Of a DNA stretch of 36,904 bases, positions 16,380 to 24,866 are shown in pieces. Position numbers and translations under genes: made by a program. The stretch's first letter is position 1, and every line of letters begins with the position of its first letter. This stretch comes from an uncultured SAR86 cluster bacterium (lineage in GTDB: Bacteria > Pseudomonadota > Gammaproteobacteria > Magnimaribacterales > AG-339-G14): NCBI GenBank assembly GCA_902561325.1, contig CACEOL010000011.1, forward strand, positions 1-36,904, read 5' to 3'. A model generated the notes under the pieces. It made no database searches. It was not told the DNA's origin and saw only the letters and a list, made by a program, of their open reading frames with translations.

Positions 16380-17975
16380 TTATACTTTAAGATTTATTAC
16401 CTCTTTAACAGATCCATCATCTTCTTCAGACCCTTGGTGTCCTCCACAGATATGAAGATTAATATCAACTTTTTGGCTTGTTATATTTATTAAAGAGAAA
16501 CCATTTTCCTCTCTGATTTTTAATTTTTCATTTACATCAAGAAATTCTGGTTTGCTTGCAATAATTCCTCTAGCTGCAGATGGCCAAGTACCTGTAGAAC
16601 TACTGATAGGTCCTACCAAAGTTGATAAAATTGGCTTTCTGAGTAAATAATCTCCACTCTTGATGATTTGATTCGATCCTACAGCATGAATATCTCCGGA
16701 AAAAGTAAAGCTATTGTCTTTTCTATCAGAGAGACCTTTCAAAAATCTTTGATGTTGTAAAAACCAACCCTTTTGCCATAAATATTTTTCTGCTTTAGTG
16801 GTTAGCTTCCCTTTCTTCCCAGATAAGAGTTCATTCATAATTATCCCGTCCTCTTCATCAGAAGCTACTACATCTGGATACCATTCTCTCCATTTTCCTG
16901 CTGTATATCCCAAAGGGTGTGATGGAATAAATGCAAGGTGCTTTGCTGATGAATTTTTAAAACGAGATAGAATCCAATCTTCATTTTTTGAATCAATCAA
17001 AACTGCTTCTTTTCCTCCAAGCGACATATCGCCAGCACAATCTGCAAGTAGACCTTCAAAAAGATTCCCATAACGAATTCTTCCAATTTTTCTTTCAGTT
17101 GCTTCATTAGGGCAATCTAGAAGAGGAGGATAAAATAAATCAGCCATCCCCTTGAAAGCACTTTTACTAAATTCATCTGCAGGGAAAGTAACTAAATTTT
17201 CTTCAGCATCGTCATTTTCAAAATAATCGTGGTCATCGGGCAAAAAGAAGATTGGAATACTTTTGAAACGTTTTCCATATAGAGATGCTATTTGATCGTT
17301 ACCGATATTTTTTAGAACTATTTCATTATGCTCACTTAGTCCATCTTCGTTTCTCTTGAAAGAACCATATAAAAATCTAAGTAAGCTGCCTATTAAAAAT
17401 TTAATGAATGCTGATTGTTGTCTACCAAGAGGAGGTAAATCACCTCCTCTTAAATCCCAATATACGTGGTCTCCAATTGCTATTGCTATGTCAGGTTTAT
17501 TGCTAATACCCTCATCAAACATTTTTTGTCTAAAAACAAAAGGTTTAAAAAATTCTTTACCTCCAAAAGAAGTTCCATCTCCTCCACCTGCACAAGTAAA
17601 TGCCATAATCTTGAGATTATTTACTTCTTGATTTTCATTTGGCAAAGTTTTTAGTGGCCAATCTGGTTCCAATATCTCCTCTTTGGAGACTAAAGAAAGA
17701 GAGTAAGTTCTGTTCGATTTTAATTTTTCGCAAATAAACTGCCAGTGCTTTCCTTCTCTATCTATCTTTATGCCATTAAAAATCTTTTCATCAACTTTTA
17801 GAGATACTTCACTTATTCCTTTGGATAAAGATATCGTTACCGATAATTTTTCACTACTTGCAGAGCATAATATATGAAGAACTTTTGGTTTGCTGAACCA
17901 AGAAAATAAAGATTTTGCAGCTAAAAGAATTATTAATAAGCCAGATAACTTTAAAAAAGTTCTTCTTGAAATCAA
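16380..17975 (-). CDS. PhoD-like metallophosphatase, Tat-exported, TTG start
   Basis: A 531-residue phosphodiesterase/alkaline phosphatase D-like protein. Residues 3-9 are SRRTFLK, a textbook twin-arginine motif, followed by a hydrophobic segment (LSGLLIILLAAKSLF), so it is exported folded or membrane-anchored on the outer side. Metal-site motifs follow: IAIGDHVYWD, FLPDDHDYFENDD and FSGDIHAVGS, with an N-terminal Ig-like domain of about 90 residues in front. In-frame upstream codons reach a TAG at 17985-17987 without ATG, so the start must be TTG at 17975 or another non-ATG codon. It lies 15 bases after the NTF2-like gene. Phosphate scavenging from phosphodiesters or lipids is the likely role (inference). 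Confidence 0.85.
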   Translation of the reverse strand: MISRRTFLKLSGLLIILLAAKSLFSWFSKPKVLHILCSASSEKLSVTISLSKGISEVSLKVDEKIFNGIKIDREGKHWQFICEKLKSNRTYSLSLVSKEEILEPDWPLKTLPNENQEVNNLKIMAFTCAGGGDGTSFGGKEFFKPFVFRQKMFDEGISNKPDIAIAIGDHVYWDLRGGDLPPLGRQQSAFIKFLIGSLLRFLYGSFKRNEDGLSEHNEIVLKNIGNDQIASLYGKRFKSIPIFFLPDDHDYFENDDAEENLVTFPADEFSKSAFKGMADLFYPPLLDCPNEATERKIGRIRYGNLFEGLLADCAGDMSLGGKEAVLIDSKNEDWILSRFKNSSAKHLAFIPSHPLGYTAGKWREWYPDVVASDEEDGIIMNELLSGKKGKLTTKAEKYLWQKGWFLQHQRFLKGLSDRKDNSFTFSGDIHAVGSNQIIKSGDYLLRKPILSTLVGPISSSTGTWPSAARGIIASKPEFLDVNEKLKIREENGFSLINITSQKVDINLHICGGHQGSEEDDGSVKEVINLKV

Positions 17976-17990
17976 TTTACAAAACTAGCC

Positions 17991-18419
17991 TTAAGCTGTT
18001 TTCATCTTTTCAAGCATATCTTGCATTTTTTGATGCAGTTTATTGACTGCTTGAAGAGGCCTTACAATAACTTTGAATTCCGTGATTTTATTTTCTTCGT
18101 TCCAAGAGATTAAATCAATGCCATTGACATAAATTCCATCAATCTCTGATTCAAATTCTAGAACCGCTGAATTTTCACCAATGATTTCTTTAATATATCT
18201 AAATTTCGATGGACTTTTTTCATCTAAGATTTCTTTGGGTGAATCTTCCCCTCCAAAAACTCCCCCTGCTGCCATCAAATACATTTTGGTTATCTCCCTG
18301 CCTCTTTGTGGTGTGTAAACCACTGGGGAATAAAAAACGCAATCCTCAGCTAAAATTTCATCGTATTTATCTGGGTTGTCTGATTTGATTACTTCGTACC
18401 ATTTTTCTATAGCATGCAT
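17991..18419 (-). CDS. SnoaL/NTF2-like protein
   Basis: A 142-residue NTF2-superfamily protein. The N-terminal helix and loop (IEKWYEVIKSDNPDKYDEILAEDCVFYSPVVYTPQRG) and the strands LEFESEIDGIYVNGIDLISWNEENKITEFKVIVRPL are the standard SnoaL-type pattern, with a C-terminal helix rich in Met and Lys. Such proteins are often cyclases, isomerases or ligand carriers; no function can be given. AGGAG sits ahead of the ATG at 18417-18419. It is divergent from the amidase gene and leads the pair with the PhoD-like gene. Confidence 0.82.
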   Translation of the reverse strand: MHAIEKWYEVIKSDNPDKYDEILAEDCVFYSPVVYTPQRGREITKMYLMAAGGVFGGEDSPKEILDEKSPSKFRYIKEIIGENSAVLEFESEIDGIYVNGIDLISWNEENKITEFKVIVRPLQAVNKLHQKMQDMLEKMKTA

Positions 18420-18502
18420 TTTTATCTCCTAATATAAATTCAAAAAAATTTTTGAAAGTCTATGATAATCTTAATTCAAAGTTTCATTATTTGGGAGAGA
18501 AT

Positions 18503-19885
18503 ATGGACGAATTAATTAAAAAAGGTGCCGTTGAATTAGGACAGCTTATTAAAAAAGGAGAAACCTCAAGTGAAGAGGTTGTGAAAGCTCACCTTGAACG
18601 AATAAAAAAAATAAACCCTGAAATTAATGCTATTACGATTTCTCTAGAAGAATCTGCTTTGGAATTAGCTATTAAAAGTGATAACGCCTCAAAAGAAGAT
18701 AAGGCAAGGCCTCTTCATGGTGTCCCTTTTACAATCAAAGAAAACATAGATTTTTTAGATTCACCAACCACTAATGGTCTGCCGTTTTTTGCTGAAGAAT
18801 TTCCGCCAAAAAATGCGCCTATTGTTGATCGGATGTTGAGTGCTGGGGCTATTCCAATTGGTAGAACCAATTTACCTGAAATGGGTTTGCGCCTGGATAC
18901 CGACAATCCATTGAGAGGTAGAACATTCAATCCTTGGAATAAAAAATTAACTCCTGGAGGATCAAGCGGAGGAGAAGCAGCGGCGATAGCAACCGGAATG
19001 TCTCCTATTGGATTAGGAAATGATGTTGGTGGTTCTCTGAGAAATCCTGCTTATTGCTGTGGGATAAGTTCAATAAAACCAACTGTAGGAAGAGTTCCAG
19101 GCGTACATAGTGGCGCTATGGAAAATATCGGTTTAGTTGCTCCATTTTTAACTGATGGGCCGATGGCAAGAAAGGTTGAAGACATTAAAACTGGTCTTTC
19201 AATTTTGGCAGGCAGACACATTGATGATCCAAATTCGGTTGACGTTCCATTGGAAGGAAAAATGCCAGAGAAATTTAAAGCTGCCTTGGTAAAAGAAATA
19301 GATGGTATTGAACTTCCCTCGGCAACAGTCAAAGAAATTGAAGAAGCTGGAAAAATTCTTTCCGAAAATGGTTGGGTTGTTGAGGAAGTACAGGCTCCAG
19401 AATTAGATAAGGTTTATGACATATGGGGAGTAATTCTTGCTGAGGGTGGTTTGCAACTTGCCCCTAAAGAGCTTTTTAAACCTGAAACTGCTGCTTACCT
19501 AGATAGATATACTGAAACTTTCAGTCATATCAATTTATCAATGGATGAAAAGTTTGTTGAGAGGTTTAGGCTTAGAAAAGTTTGGTCAAATTTTTTGAAT
19601 GAATATCAGGTTTGTATTGGTCCAACTTGGTGTAATTTACCTTGGCAAATTGATACAGACTTAGATCCAAAATTAGGAGATGATGCACTTAAGAAAAGTT
19701 TTTACTTTATTGCGCCTGCTAACGGCTTAGGGTTACCTGCAGTGGCTTTAGCTACTGGAGTTTCAGATGGCATTCCTACAGGAATTCAAATATATGCTGA
19801 TTTATTCAGAGATGACCTGGCTTTGTTAGCAGCTGAAATAATTGAGAAAGAAAAACCTTGCCCTTCACCAATTAACCCTATGTAA
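18503..19885 (+). CDS. amidase signature family enzyme
   Basis: A 460-residue amidase hydrolysing a carboxamide. The catalytic Ser-cisSer-Lys triad is visible: Lys79 in FTIKENID, the cis-Ser in PGGSSGGEAAA near residues 151-161, and the nucleophile Ser178 in DVGGSLRNPAYCCG. I place the start at ATG 18503, because GGGAGAGA lies three bases upstream and the product then begins at MDELIKKGAVELGQLI, as other amidases do; a longer frame from 18452 has no ribosome binding site. No gatB/gatC neighbours exist, so this is a catabolic amidase rather than the GatCAB subunit. The methyltransferase gene follows after 34 bases. Substrate unknown. Confidence 0.9.
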   Translation: MDELIKKGAVELGQLIKKGETSSEEVVKAHLERIKKINPEINAITISLEESALELAIKSDNASKEDKARPLHGVPFTIKENIDFLDSPTTNGLPFFAEEFPPKNAPIVDRMLSAGAIPIGRTNLPEMGLRLDTDNPLRGRTFNPWNKKLTPGGSSGGEAAAIATGMSPIGLGNDVGGSLRNPAYCCGISSIKPTVGRVPGVHSGAMENIGLVAPFLTDGPMARKVEDIKTGLSILAGRHIDDPNSVDVPLEGKMPEKFKAALVKEIDGIELPSATVKEIEEAGKILSENGWVVEEVQAPELDKVYDIWGVILAEGGLQLAPKELFKPETAAYLDRYTETFSHINLSMDEKFVERFRLRKVWSNFLNEYQVCIGPTWCNLPWQIDTDLDPKLGDDALKKSFYFIAPANGLGLPAVALATGVSDGIPTGIQIYADLFRDDLALLAAEIIEKEKPCPSPINPM

Positions 19886-19900
19886 GTAAAGTTTTTGACA

Positions 19901-19906
19901 TATAAT
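19901..19906 (+). promoter_or_regulatory. perfect -10 box (TATAAT) just before the methyltransferase gene
   Basis: TATAAT lies only 13 bases before the ATG at 19920, so a transcript from it would begin at most about seven bases before the start codon, with no room for a Shine-Dalgarno sequence. TTGACA directly adjoins it with zero spacing and so cannot act as its -35 box. This suggests leaderless or near-leaderless translation of the methyltransferase, in addition to readthrough from the amidase gene. Confidence 0.35.
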
Positions 19907-19919
19907 CCTTTTTTTAAAA

Positions 19920-20582
19920 ATGATTGTTAACTTTCACAATATAGAACTCGAAACTTCTGAAGATTCATTTCGCCCAACTTTAATAAGTGAAGAGTGCGCT
20001 TTAAATGCTGATTTTATAAATAAAAAGGTCTTGGACATGGGATGCGGCATTGGGCCTCTAGCAATTTATTTTGCAAAAAACGGAGCTAATGAAGTTGATG
20101 CTTGCGATATTTACGATAAACATTTAGAACTGACAAAACTTAATGCAAAGCGAAACGATGTTTCAATTAATATTATTGAGTCTGACTTATTTCAAAACGT
20201 GACCAGTAAATACGATTTAATCTGTTGTGATGTTTCTGGGGTATCGAAAAATATTGCTGAAGTAACTGGCTGGTTTCCGACCGAAGTTCCCAAAGCAGAC
20301 GATACCGGATCAAATTTAATCGTAAGAGTTGTTGAAGGCAGTCCTGAACATCTCAAGGACGGAGGCTGTTTGAATATATGCACAACCTCTTTTTCAAATA
20401 TTCAAGAAATTGAAAATACCATGCAAAAATCTTTTCCAGATAAATGGGAGAAGATTTTAGAAAAAGAAGTGCCTTTCTCAAAGCGTTTGATAGCAAATAT
20501 AGATTTATTGAAAGATGAAATGTACTTAGAAAAAGATGGAAATTATTTCTGGATATTTTCTATGTATAAATTAAGTAAATAA
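19920..20582 (+). CDS. SAM-dependent methyltransferase
   Basis: A 220-residue Rossmann-fold methyltransferase. VLDMGCGIGPLAIYFAKNGA near residues 38-57 is SAM-binding motif I, VDACDIYDKH holds the acidic residue that binds the ribose, and SDLFQ is motif III. The overall plan resembles the small-domain (MTS) group of RsmC, PrmC and TrmN6 type, but the NPPY motif that these amino-nitrogen methylases need is replaced by CCDVSG at residues 102-107, so the target atom may differ. No ribosome binding site precedes the ATG. Its last 12 bases overlap the end of the convergent aldo/keto reductase gene. Substrate unknown. Confidence 0.78.
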   Translation: MIVNFHNIELETSEDSFRPTLISEECALNADFINKKVLDMGCGIGPLAIYFAKNGANEVDACDIYDKHLELTKLNAKRNDVSINIIESDLFQNVTSKYDLICCDVSGVSKNIAEVTGWFPTEVPKADDTGSNLIVRVVEGSPEHLKDGGCLNICTTSFSNIQEIENTMQKSFPDKWEKILEKEVPFSKRLIANIDLLKDEMYLEKDGNYFWIFSMYKLSK

Positions 20583-21548
20583 ATTTTTAAGTTCTTTCAA
20601 TTGTTCTTCGCTTAACTCAGTCATATTTTCAGCATCTAAGCATTCTTTTAACTCTTGAGTATTTTTTACTCCCAAAATCACTGAGCTTACTTTTTTTGTC
20701 GAAAGAGCATAACGATGTGCAAGAGAGGCTGGAGATTCGCCTCGCTTTTTTGCAAGTTCTCTAAAAGGCTCTGCTCTTTCATAGTCATCAAAGTCAGGTT
20801 GGTCTCTTCCTGATGAATGAGGTTCACGATCCATTTTTGACGTTAATGCTCCTGCTTGAACAGCTCTAATGGCCAAAATAGGAATATCTTTGTCCTGACA
20901 TTCCTTGAGAATTCTATTTGGATTAGGTTTTTTACTGATATAGCCTATAGCTCCAATAGAATTCATCACGTTCACTGCGCACTGCATGGCCTCAGGTTTT
21001 TTTTCATAGTTAATTGCAGAAATTAAAGCTTCTTCTTCGCCCAACCCTATTCCCCAAGAATCTATCTTTCCTTCAGACTTCAATCTTTCGAAAGCTGGAA
21101 TCACAGAATCATAATAACAAGACAAAGAGGTTGTAATTGAATCTCTTAAATCATTTAAAACGGGTAGTTGATAGTCATCTTTGATCAATTGAGAATGCAA
21201 AAGAAATAAGTTCACCTTGTCTATTTTCATTCTCTCAAAACTTTCTATAAGAGATTCATTGAGTTTTTCATAAACCTGATCGTGCGGAAGAGTGCCCAAC
21301 TGACATTTGGTTGTGATTTTCAATTTAGACGCATCTCTGTCTTTGAGAGCTTCTCCAACGACCAGTTCAGCCTCTCCTCTGCCGTACATTGGAGCCATGT
21401 CAAGATGATTGATACCGGAATCAATAGCATATAGAACAGTATCTACAGCCTCTCTTCTAGTTGTTTTGCCCCATACATTACCTATCCCGCCTCCTCCTAA
21501 AGTTAATGCGCTGATTGAGCCAAAAGGCTTGAAGTTTCTATATTTCAT
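20571..21548 (-). CDS. aldo/keto reductase
   Basis: A 325-residue TIM-barrel NADPH oxidoreductase. The catalytic tetrad is complete: Asp50 and Tyr55 in HLDMAPMYGRGEAE, Lys81 in TTKCQLG and His118 in LFLLHSQ. The C-terminal RYALSTKKVSSVILGVKNTQEL is the NADPH-binding block. The group resembles L-galactose dehydrogenase and L-fucose dehydrogenase-type AKRs; the exact aldehyde or sugar substrate is unclear. It is the last gene of a minus-strand unit after the FAD monooxygenase (27-base gap) and overlaps the methyltransferase gene tail to tail. Confidence 0.88.
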   Translation of the reverse strand: MKYRNFKPFGSISALTLGGGGIGNVWGKTTRREAVDTVLYAIDSGINHLDMAPMYGRGEAELVVGEALKDRDASKLKITTKCQLGTLPHDQVYEKLNESLIESFERMKIDKVNLFLLHSQLIKDDYQLPVLNDLRDSITTSLSCYYDSVIPAFERLKSEGKIDSWGIGLGEEEALISAINYEKKPEAMQCAVNVMNSIGAIGYISKKPNPNRILKECQDKDIPILAIRAVQAGALTSKMDREPHSSGRDQPDFDDYERAEPFRELAKKRGESPASLAHRYALSTKKVSSVILGVKNTQELKECLDAENMTELSEEQLKELKNLFT

Positions 21549-21575
21549 AAGTATGCCCTAGTTAAAGTTAAGATT

Positions 21576-22751
21576 TTATTTTGAGATGGCATCATATTTA
21601 TAAAAACTGTCCATAATTTTTTTTATAAAAAATTTCATTACTAAGTTTCTAAAAATAGCAAAGAAATCCGAAAGATGAAAAATTATTGCGTTCCTGGAGG
21701 CAGTTCTTTGTGCCTTTGCCGTTCTATACTTTCTTTTATTTTCATAATCATTAAGTCCTAATTCAACATTATCGAAAGAAGAAAGGCTTGATGCCAAAAC
21801 AATGCCATCCTCAATAGCCATAGCAGCTCCTTGAGCAACAAACGGCAACATTGGATGAGCAGCATCTCCAAGCAAACTAAATCTTCCTTTACTCCATTTA
21901 TTCATGGGTGCCCTATCGTGTAACCCCCATTTATATAAACTACCGGGTTTTGTACTTTCTAAAATCTCTTGAATTTCGGGATGCCAGTCAGAAAAAATAT
22001 TCTTAAGTTCAGAGATATCTCCTTTTTCAGACCAATCCTCATTCGTCCAGTCATTTTGTTCAACAAGACATACACAATTTAAAAAATTTCCGCCTTTTAC
22101 CAGATATTGTACAAAATGCTTCTTGGGTCCCAACCAAACTTTGGTATTTTGTTGTAAGAATTTTGAAGATATTTCTTCTATAGGGACTAACATTCGCCAT
22201 GCTACATTCCCTGTATACCGAGCTTGATCTTCCCCCCAAAGTTTTTTTCTTACAATTGAATGAATTCCATCTGCGCCGATCACAGCATCCGACCTAATCA
22301 CCCTTTCTTTGGTTTTAATAAAGGCGCCATTTGCTTCTTCATATAAATCTAAGATTTCAGAATTTTTTTTAATTTGAATTTCTTCTTTGTTGATAACTTT
22401 CAAAAGAGCTTTTTGTAAATCAGCTCGGTGAACATCGTAGTTTGGAGAACCATATATCTTTACTGAAGAGTTTTTTAAAGCCTGTTGAGCTAAAACTTTT
22501 CCAGTTCGATAATGAACAAATTGAAATGCTTCTGGTTCATAAACATCTGCCTGTAACTCTTCCATAACGCCAAGATGTTTGAGTACCTTGCTAGCATTTG
22601 GAGAAAGCTGAATTCCTGCCCCAAGTTCACTTAAAGATTCTGTCTTTTCGTAGATTATTGGTTTGTGTCCTCTTTTTTTCAAAGATAAAGCAGCTACCAA
22701 TCCTCCAATTCCAGCTCCAACAATTGAAATTTCTAAAGGTTTAGATTTCAT
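21576..22751 (-). CDS. FAD-dependent aromatic-ring-type monooxygenase
   Basis: A 391-residue class A flavoprotein monooxygenase. GAGIGG at residues 12-17 binds the ADP part of FAD, GADGIHSIVR at 159-168 is the DG motif shared by FAD and NADPH sites, and GDAAHP at 295-300 is the second FAD motif. The N-terminal block with AGIQLSPNASKVLKHLGV is characteristic of the salicylate, 3-hydroxybenzoate or 6-hydroxynicotinate hydroxylase group. The C-terminal 30 residues are hydrophobic and basic (FFAIFRNLVMKFFIKK), which may promote membrane association. It lies 12 bases downstream of the iota-CA-like gene. Hydroxylation of an aromatic or cyclic substrate is likely, identity unknown. Confidence 0.87.
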   Translation of the reverse strand: MKSKPLEISIVGAGIGGLVAALSLKKRGHKPIIYEKTESLSELGAGIQLSPNASKVLKHLGVMEELQADVYEPEAFQFVHYRTGKVLAQQALKNSSVKIYGSPNYDVHRADLQKALLKVINKEEIQIKKNSEILDLYEEANGAFIKTKERVIRSDAVIGADGIHSIVRKKLWGEDQARYTGNVAWRMLVPIEEISSKFLQQNTKVWLGPKKHFVQYLVKGGNFLNCVCLVEQNDWTNEDWSEKGDISELKNIFSDWHPEIQEILESTKPGSLYKWGLHDRAPMNKWSKGRFSLLGDAAHPMLPFVAQGAAMAIEDGIVLASSLSSFDNVELGLNDYENKRKYRTAKAQRTASRNAIIFHLSDFFAIFRNLVMKFFIKKIMDSFYKYDAISK

Positions 22752-22763
22752 AAAAATTAATGG

Positions 22764-23210
22764 TTAGAGAACAGGAGAAGAATGGTGAATCTTTATCTTA
22801 ATTTCTTCTTCTTCAAGACAAAAAACAAATGTGAAAGCAACTAAAGTCGTCTCACTCGATGAGACTGGTTTAAATGAGAGCGTACCCATTGCAGAGGATA
22901 AATCTTCCTCATTTAAAATATTTAATTCTTGAAGATTTATTTCTTCCCATGGCTTTAAAGCAAAACCGTTATCTTCTGAAAATTTTCCCTTAACGAAATA
23001 AGATAAAGCGTCTTCCAAGTTATTTCTAAATATTTTTGCTTTGGTAAAAGTCGGTTTAAAGAGTATCTGTTGAGTTTTAAAAGCATAGTGTTTAGATAAA
23101 AATTTCAAAGCTTCTTTTTCAAAATCCTCTTTTTTTGAATAAGCTTTTCCTATCTCAATTACTCCTTTGGTCCATGAATAAAGAAACTCTTTAATTTTAG
23201 ATTCGTTCAT
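22764..23210 (-). CDS. divergent iota-class carbonic anhydrase-like (COG4337-type) protein
   Basis: A 148-residue alpha+beta protein without signal peptide. I recognise the block order of the COG4337 family, which includes diatom LCIP63 and bacterial iota-carbonic anhydrases: HYAF...ILFKPT at residues 41-54, a FRNNLEDALSYF block at 61-72, SEDNGFALKPWEEI at 78-91, SAMGTLSF at 106-113 and terminal IKIHHSSPVL. Thr54, Tyr71 and Ser144/145 match the three residues reported as important in metal-free members, with similar spacing. The usual HHSSLP ending is HHSSPV here and the sequence is otherwise divergent. Start is ATG at 23210; the preceding TTG would add one residue. It leads a unit with the FAD monooxygenase and aldo/keto reductase. 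Family moderately sure, catalytic activity unproven. Confidence 0.66.
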   Translation of the reverse strand: MNESKIKEFLYSWTKGVIEIGKAYSKKEDFEKEALKFLSKHYAFKTQQILFKPTFTKAKIFRNNLEDALSYFVKGKFSEDNGFALKPWEEINLQELNILNEEDLSSAMGTLSFKPVSSSETTLVAFTFVFCLEEEEIKIKIHHSSPVL

Positions 23211-23262
23211 CAAATTATGATAATTAATTTATTTAGGTATTGAAACTTAGTAAGATGAATTT

Positions 23263-24087
23263 ATGAGTATCTATAAAGATAAAAAAGTCCTCATCACAGG
23301 GGCATCAACTGGAATAGGCTATGCCTTGGCTGAAGAATTAAATAAACGAGGTGCAGAAGTTATTTTAACTGCAAGATCAGAGAATAAATTGCATGCGCTT
23401 GCTGAAAAAATTAAAGCATCTGGAGGTAAAGCACATGTCTTTGTAGAAGATCTTTCTATTCAAGGGTCAGCTGAAGCCTTATATAACAAGATAAAAACGC
23501 AAAATTTATCTGTTGATATCCTAATTAATAATGCTGGATATGGCAGATGGGGAGAATTAACTAGCTTTGAAAGGGATGATTATGCAGAGATGTTGCAACT
23601 CAATGTTGTGACGCTAACAGATCTTTGCCATTTGTATTTGCCTGATATGGTCAAACAAGGTGGTGGTGGGATTATAAATGTTGGCTCAATGGCTTCATTA
23701 GCTCCCATACCATATGCAAGTATTTATTCTTCTTCAAAAGCATATGTTTTGATGTTCTCTGAAGCCATTAGGTTTGAATATCAAGATAAAAATATCAAAG
23801 TTATGGCGCTTCTTCCCGGAGGAACGGAATCAGAGTTTGCCCGAGTAGCTACAGAAAAATCTGAGGAACTAACTGAAAGATATCAAAATCGAGATAACTC
23901 AGCATCAGGAATGTCTATGCAAACTTCGCACGATGTCGCTCTGGAATGTCTAGAGGGTTATGAAAAAGATAAACAATATGTCTTATGCGGTAGAGGCAAT
24001 AGATTATTAAATTTCGTTACTGGTTTTATGAGCAGGAAGGCTGTTCTTAATTTAACTGGGAAAATGTTTAAACGAATTGCAGGTTAG
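23263..24087 (+). CDS. short-chain dehydrogenase/reductase
   Basis: A 274-residue classical SDR. GASTGIG at residues 13-19 is the coenzyme motif, NNAG at 89-92 follows, and Ser142, Tyr155 and Lys159 form the catalytic set (GSMASLAPIPYASIYSSSK). Arg38 after the second strand (TARSENK) favours NADP(H). The type, close to DltE/YqjQ-like and 3-oxoacyl or sterol-type reductases, usually has a more hydrophobic C-terminus, seen here as LLNFVTGFMSRKAVLNLTGKMFKR. It is divergent from the iota-CA-like gene across a 52-base gap and convergent with the GST operon. Substrate unknown. Confidence 0.89.
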   Translation: MSIYKDKKVLITGASTGIGYALAEELNKRGAEVILTARSENKLHALAEKIKASGGKAHVFVEDLSIQGSAEALYNKIKTQNLSVDILINNAGYGRWGELTSFERDDYAEMLQLNVVTLTDLCHLYLPDMVKQGGGGIINVGSMASLAPIPYASIYSSSKAYVLMFSEAIRFEYQDKNIKVMALLPGGTESEFARVATEKSEELTERYQNRDNSASGMSMQTSHDVALECLEGYEKDKQYVLCGRGNRLLNFVTGFMSRKAVLNLTGKMFKRIAG

Positions 24088-24111
24088 TAAGAAACCCTAA
24101 AACTTTATTAA

Positions 24112-24864
24112 TTAATTCAAGTTAGAGGCGATTTCATTCAAGTGACTGAAAGTCTCTAAGTTGGCTTTCATGATAATTTCCATTTCAGGAACTGTTTCAC
24201 TAATGTCTCCCATCTTGGTTAAAACCATGTGAACATCATCATGATAAGGGAGTTCGCTCATATCCTTCAGCCAACGGCTTAGATTTTCAAATTCGCTGTA
24301 GTCAAATAAATTAGTAAATTGCGTATTCAATTGAGCAATTTCAACATAGGCTGAAAAGTCTGCAATGGTGACGTGGTCTCCTGCAATAAAATTGTTTTTT
24401 TTAAGCCACTGAGTTTCTAGTGCTTTGAGAGCACTATTATATATTCTTTGGGACATATTGATTAGGTCTTCTGAAAGGCCTAAATCAGGTCTCAAAATTG
24501 GTGCAAAATATCCAGCAGATGCCTCTTTGATACTTCGGTGATGATAGTGAAGGTAATGATCAACCTTCCCTCTAAGTTCAGGATCTTCTGGGTACAAATC
24601 ATTCCATTTGTGTTTGTTACATAAGTAACACATTATTGCTATCGACTCAGATAATAAATATCCAGTTTCAGGATCTTCTAGGCCAGGAATGGTTCCATTG
24701 GGATATTTTTCCAAATAAGAAGGATGGCGAGTACCATTTTCTTTTGGAGAGCCTGGTGCAGTAATGATCAACTCAAAAGGTAATTTTTTATAAAGCATCA
24801 TCCATAGAACAGTCCTTACTGCCTGAGACATTGGAACACCGAAAATCTTAAGTTTACTGGTCAT
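24112..24864 (-). CDS. glutathione S-transferase, theta-like
   Basis: A 250-residue GST. The thioredoxin-like N-terminal domain begins KLKIFGVPMSQAVRTVLW, where Ser13 in the SQxxR pattern matches the catalytic Ser of theta-class enzymes. The cis-Pro is Pro60 in NGTIPGLED and the gamma-Glu-binding pair is Glu73-Ser74 in LLSESIAIMCYL. The helical domain opens with a theta-like VDHYLHYHHRSI. Theta-type enzymes conjugate or dehalogenate small electrophiles. It is the last gene of the nine-gene GST unit, two bases after the yghU-like gene. Confidence 0.87.
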   Translation of the reverse strand: MTSKLKIFGVPMSQAVRTVLWMMLYKKLPFELIITAPGSPKENGTRHPSYLEKYPNGTIPGLEDPETGYLLSESIAIMCYLCNKHKWNDLYPEDPELRGKVDHYLHYHHRSIKEASAGYFAPILRPDLGLSEDLINMSQRIYNSALKALETQWLKKNNFIAGDHVTIADFSAYVEIAQLNTQFTNLFDYSEFENLSRWLKDMSELPYHDDVHMVLTKMGDISETVPEMEIIMKANLETFSHLNEIASNLN

Positions 24865-24866
24865 TT

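Noticed and set aside
18452-18502. Longer amidase with an extra 17 residues
   Set aside because: There is no ribosome binding site at that ATG and the family aligns from the ATG at 18503, which has a strong one.
19895-19906. TTGACA followed by TATAAT as a full promoter
   Set aside because: The two hexamers adjoin with no spacer, so they cannot be the -35 and -10 of one promoter; only the -10 box is kept.
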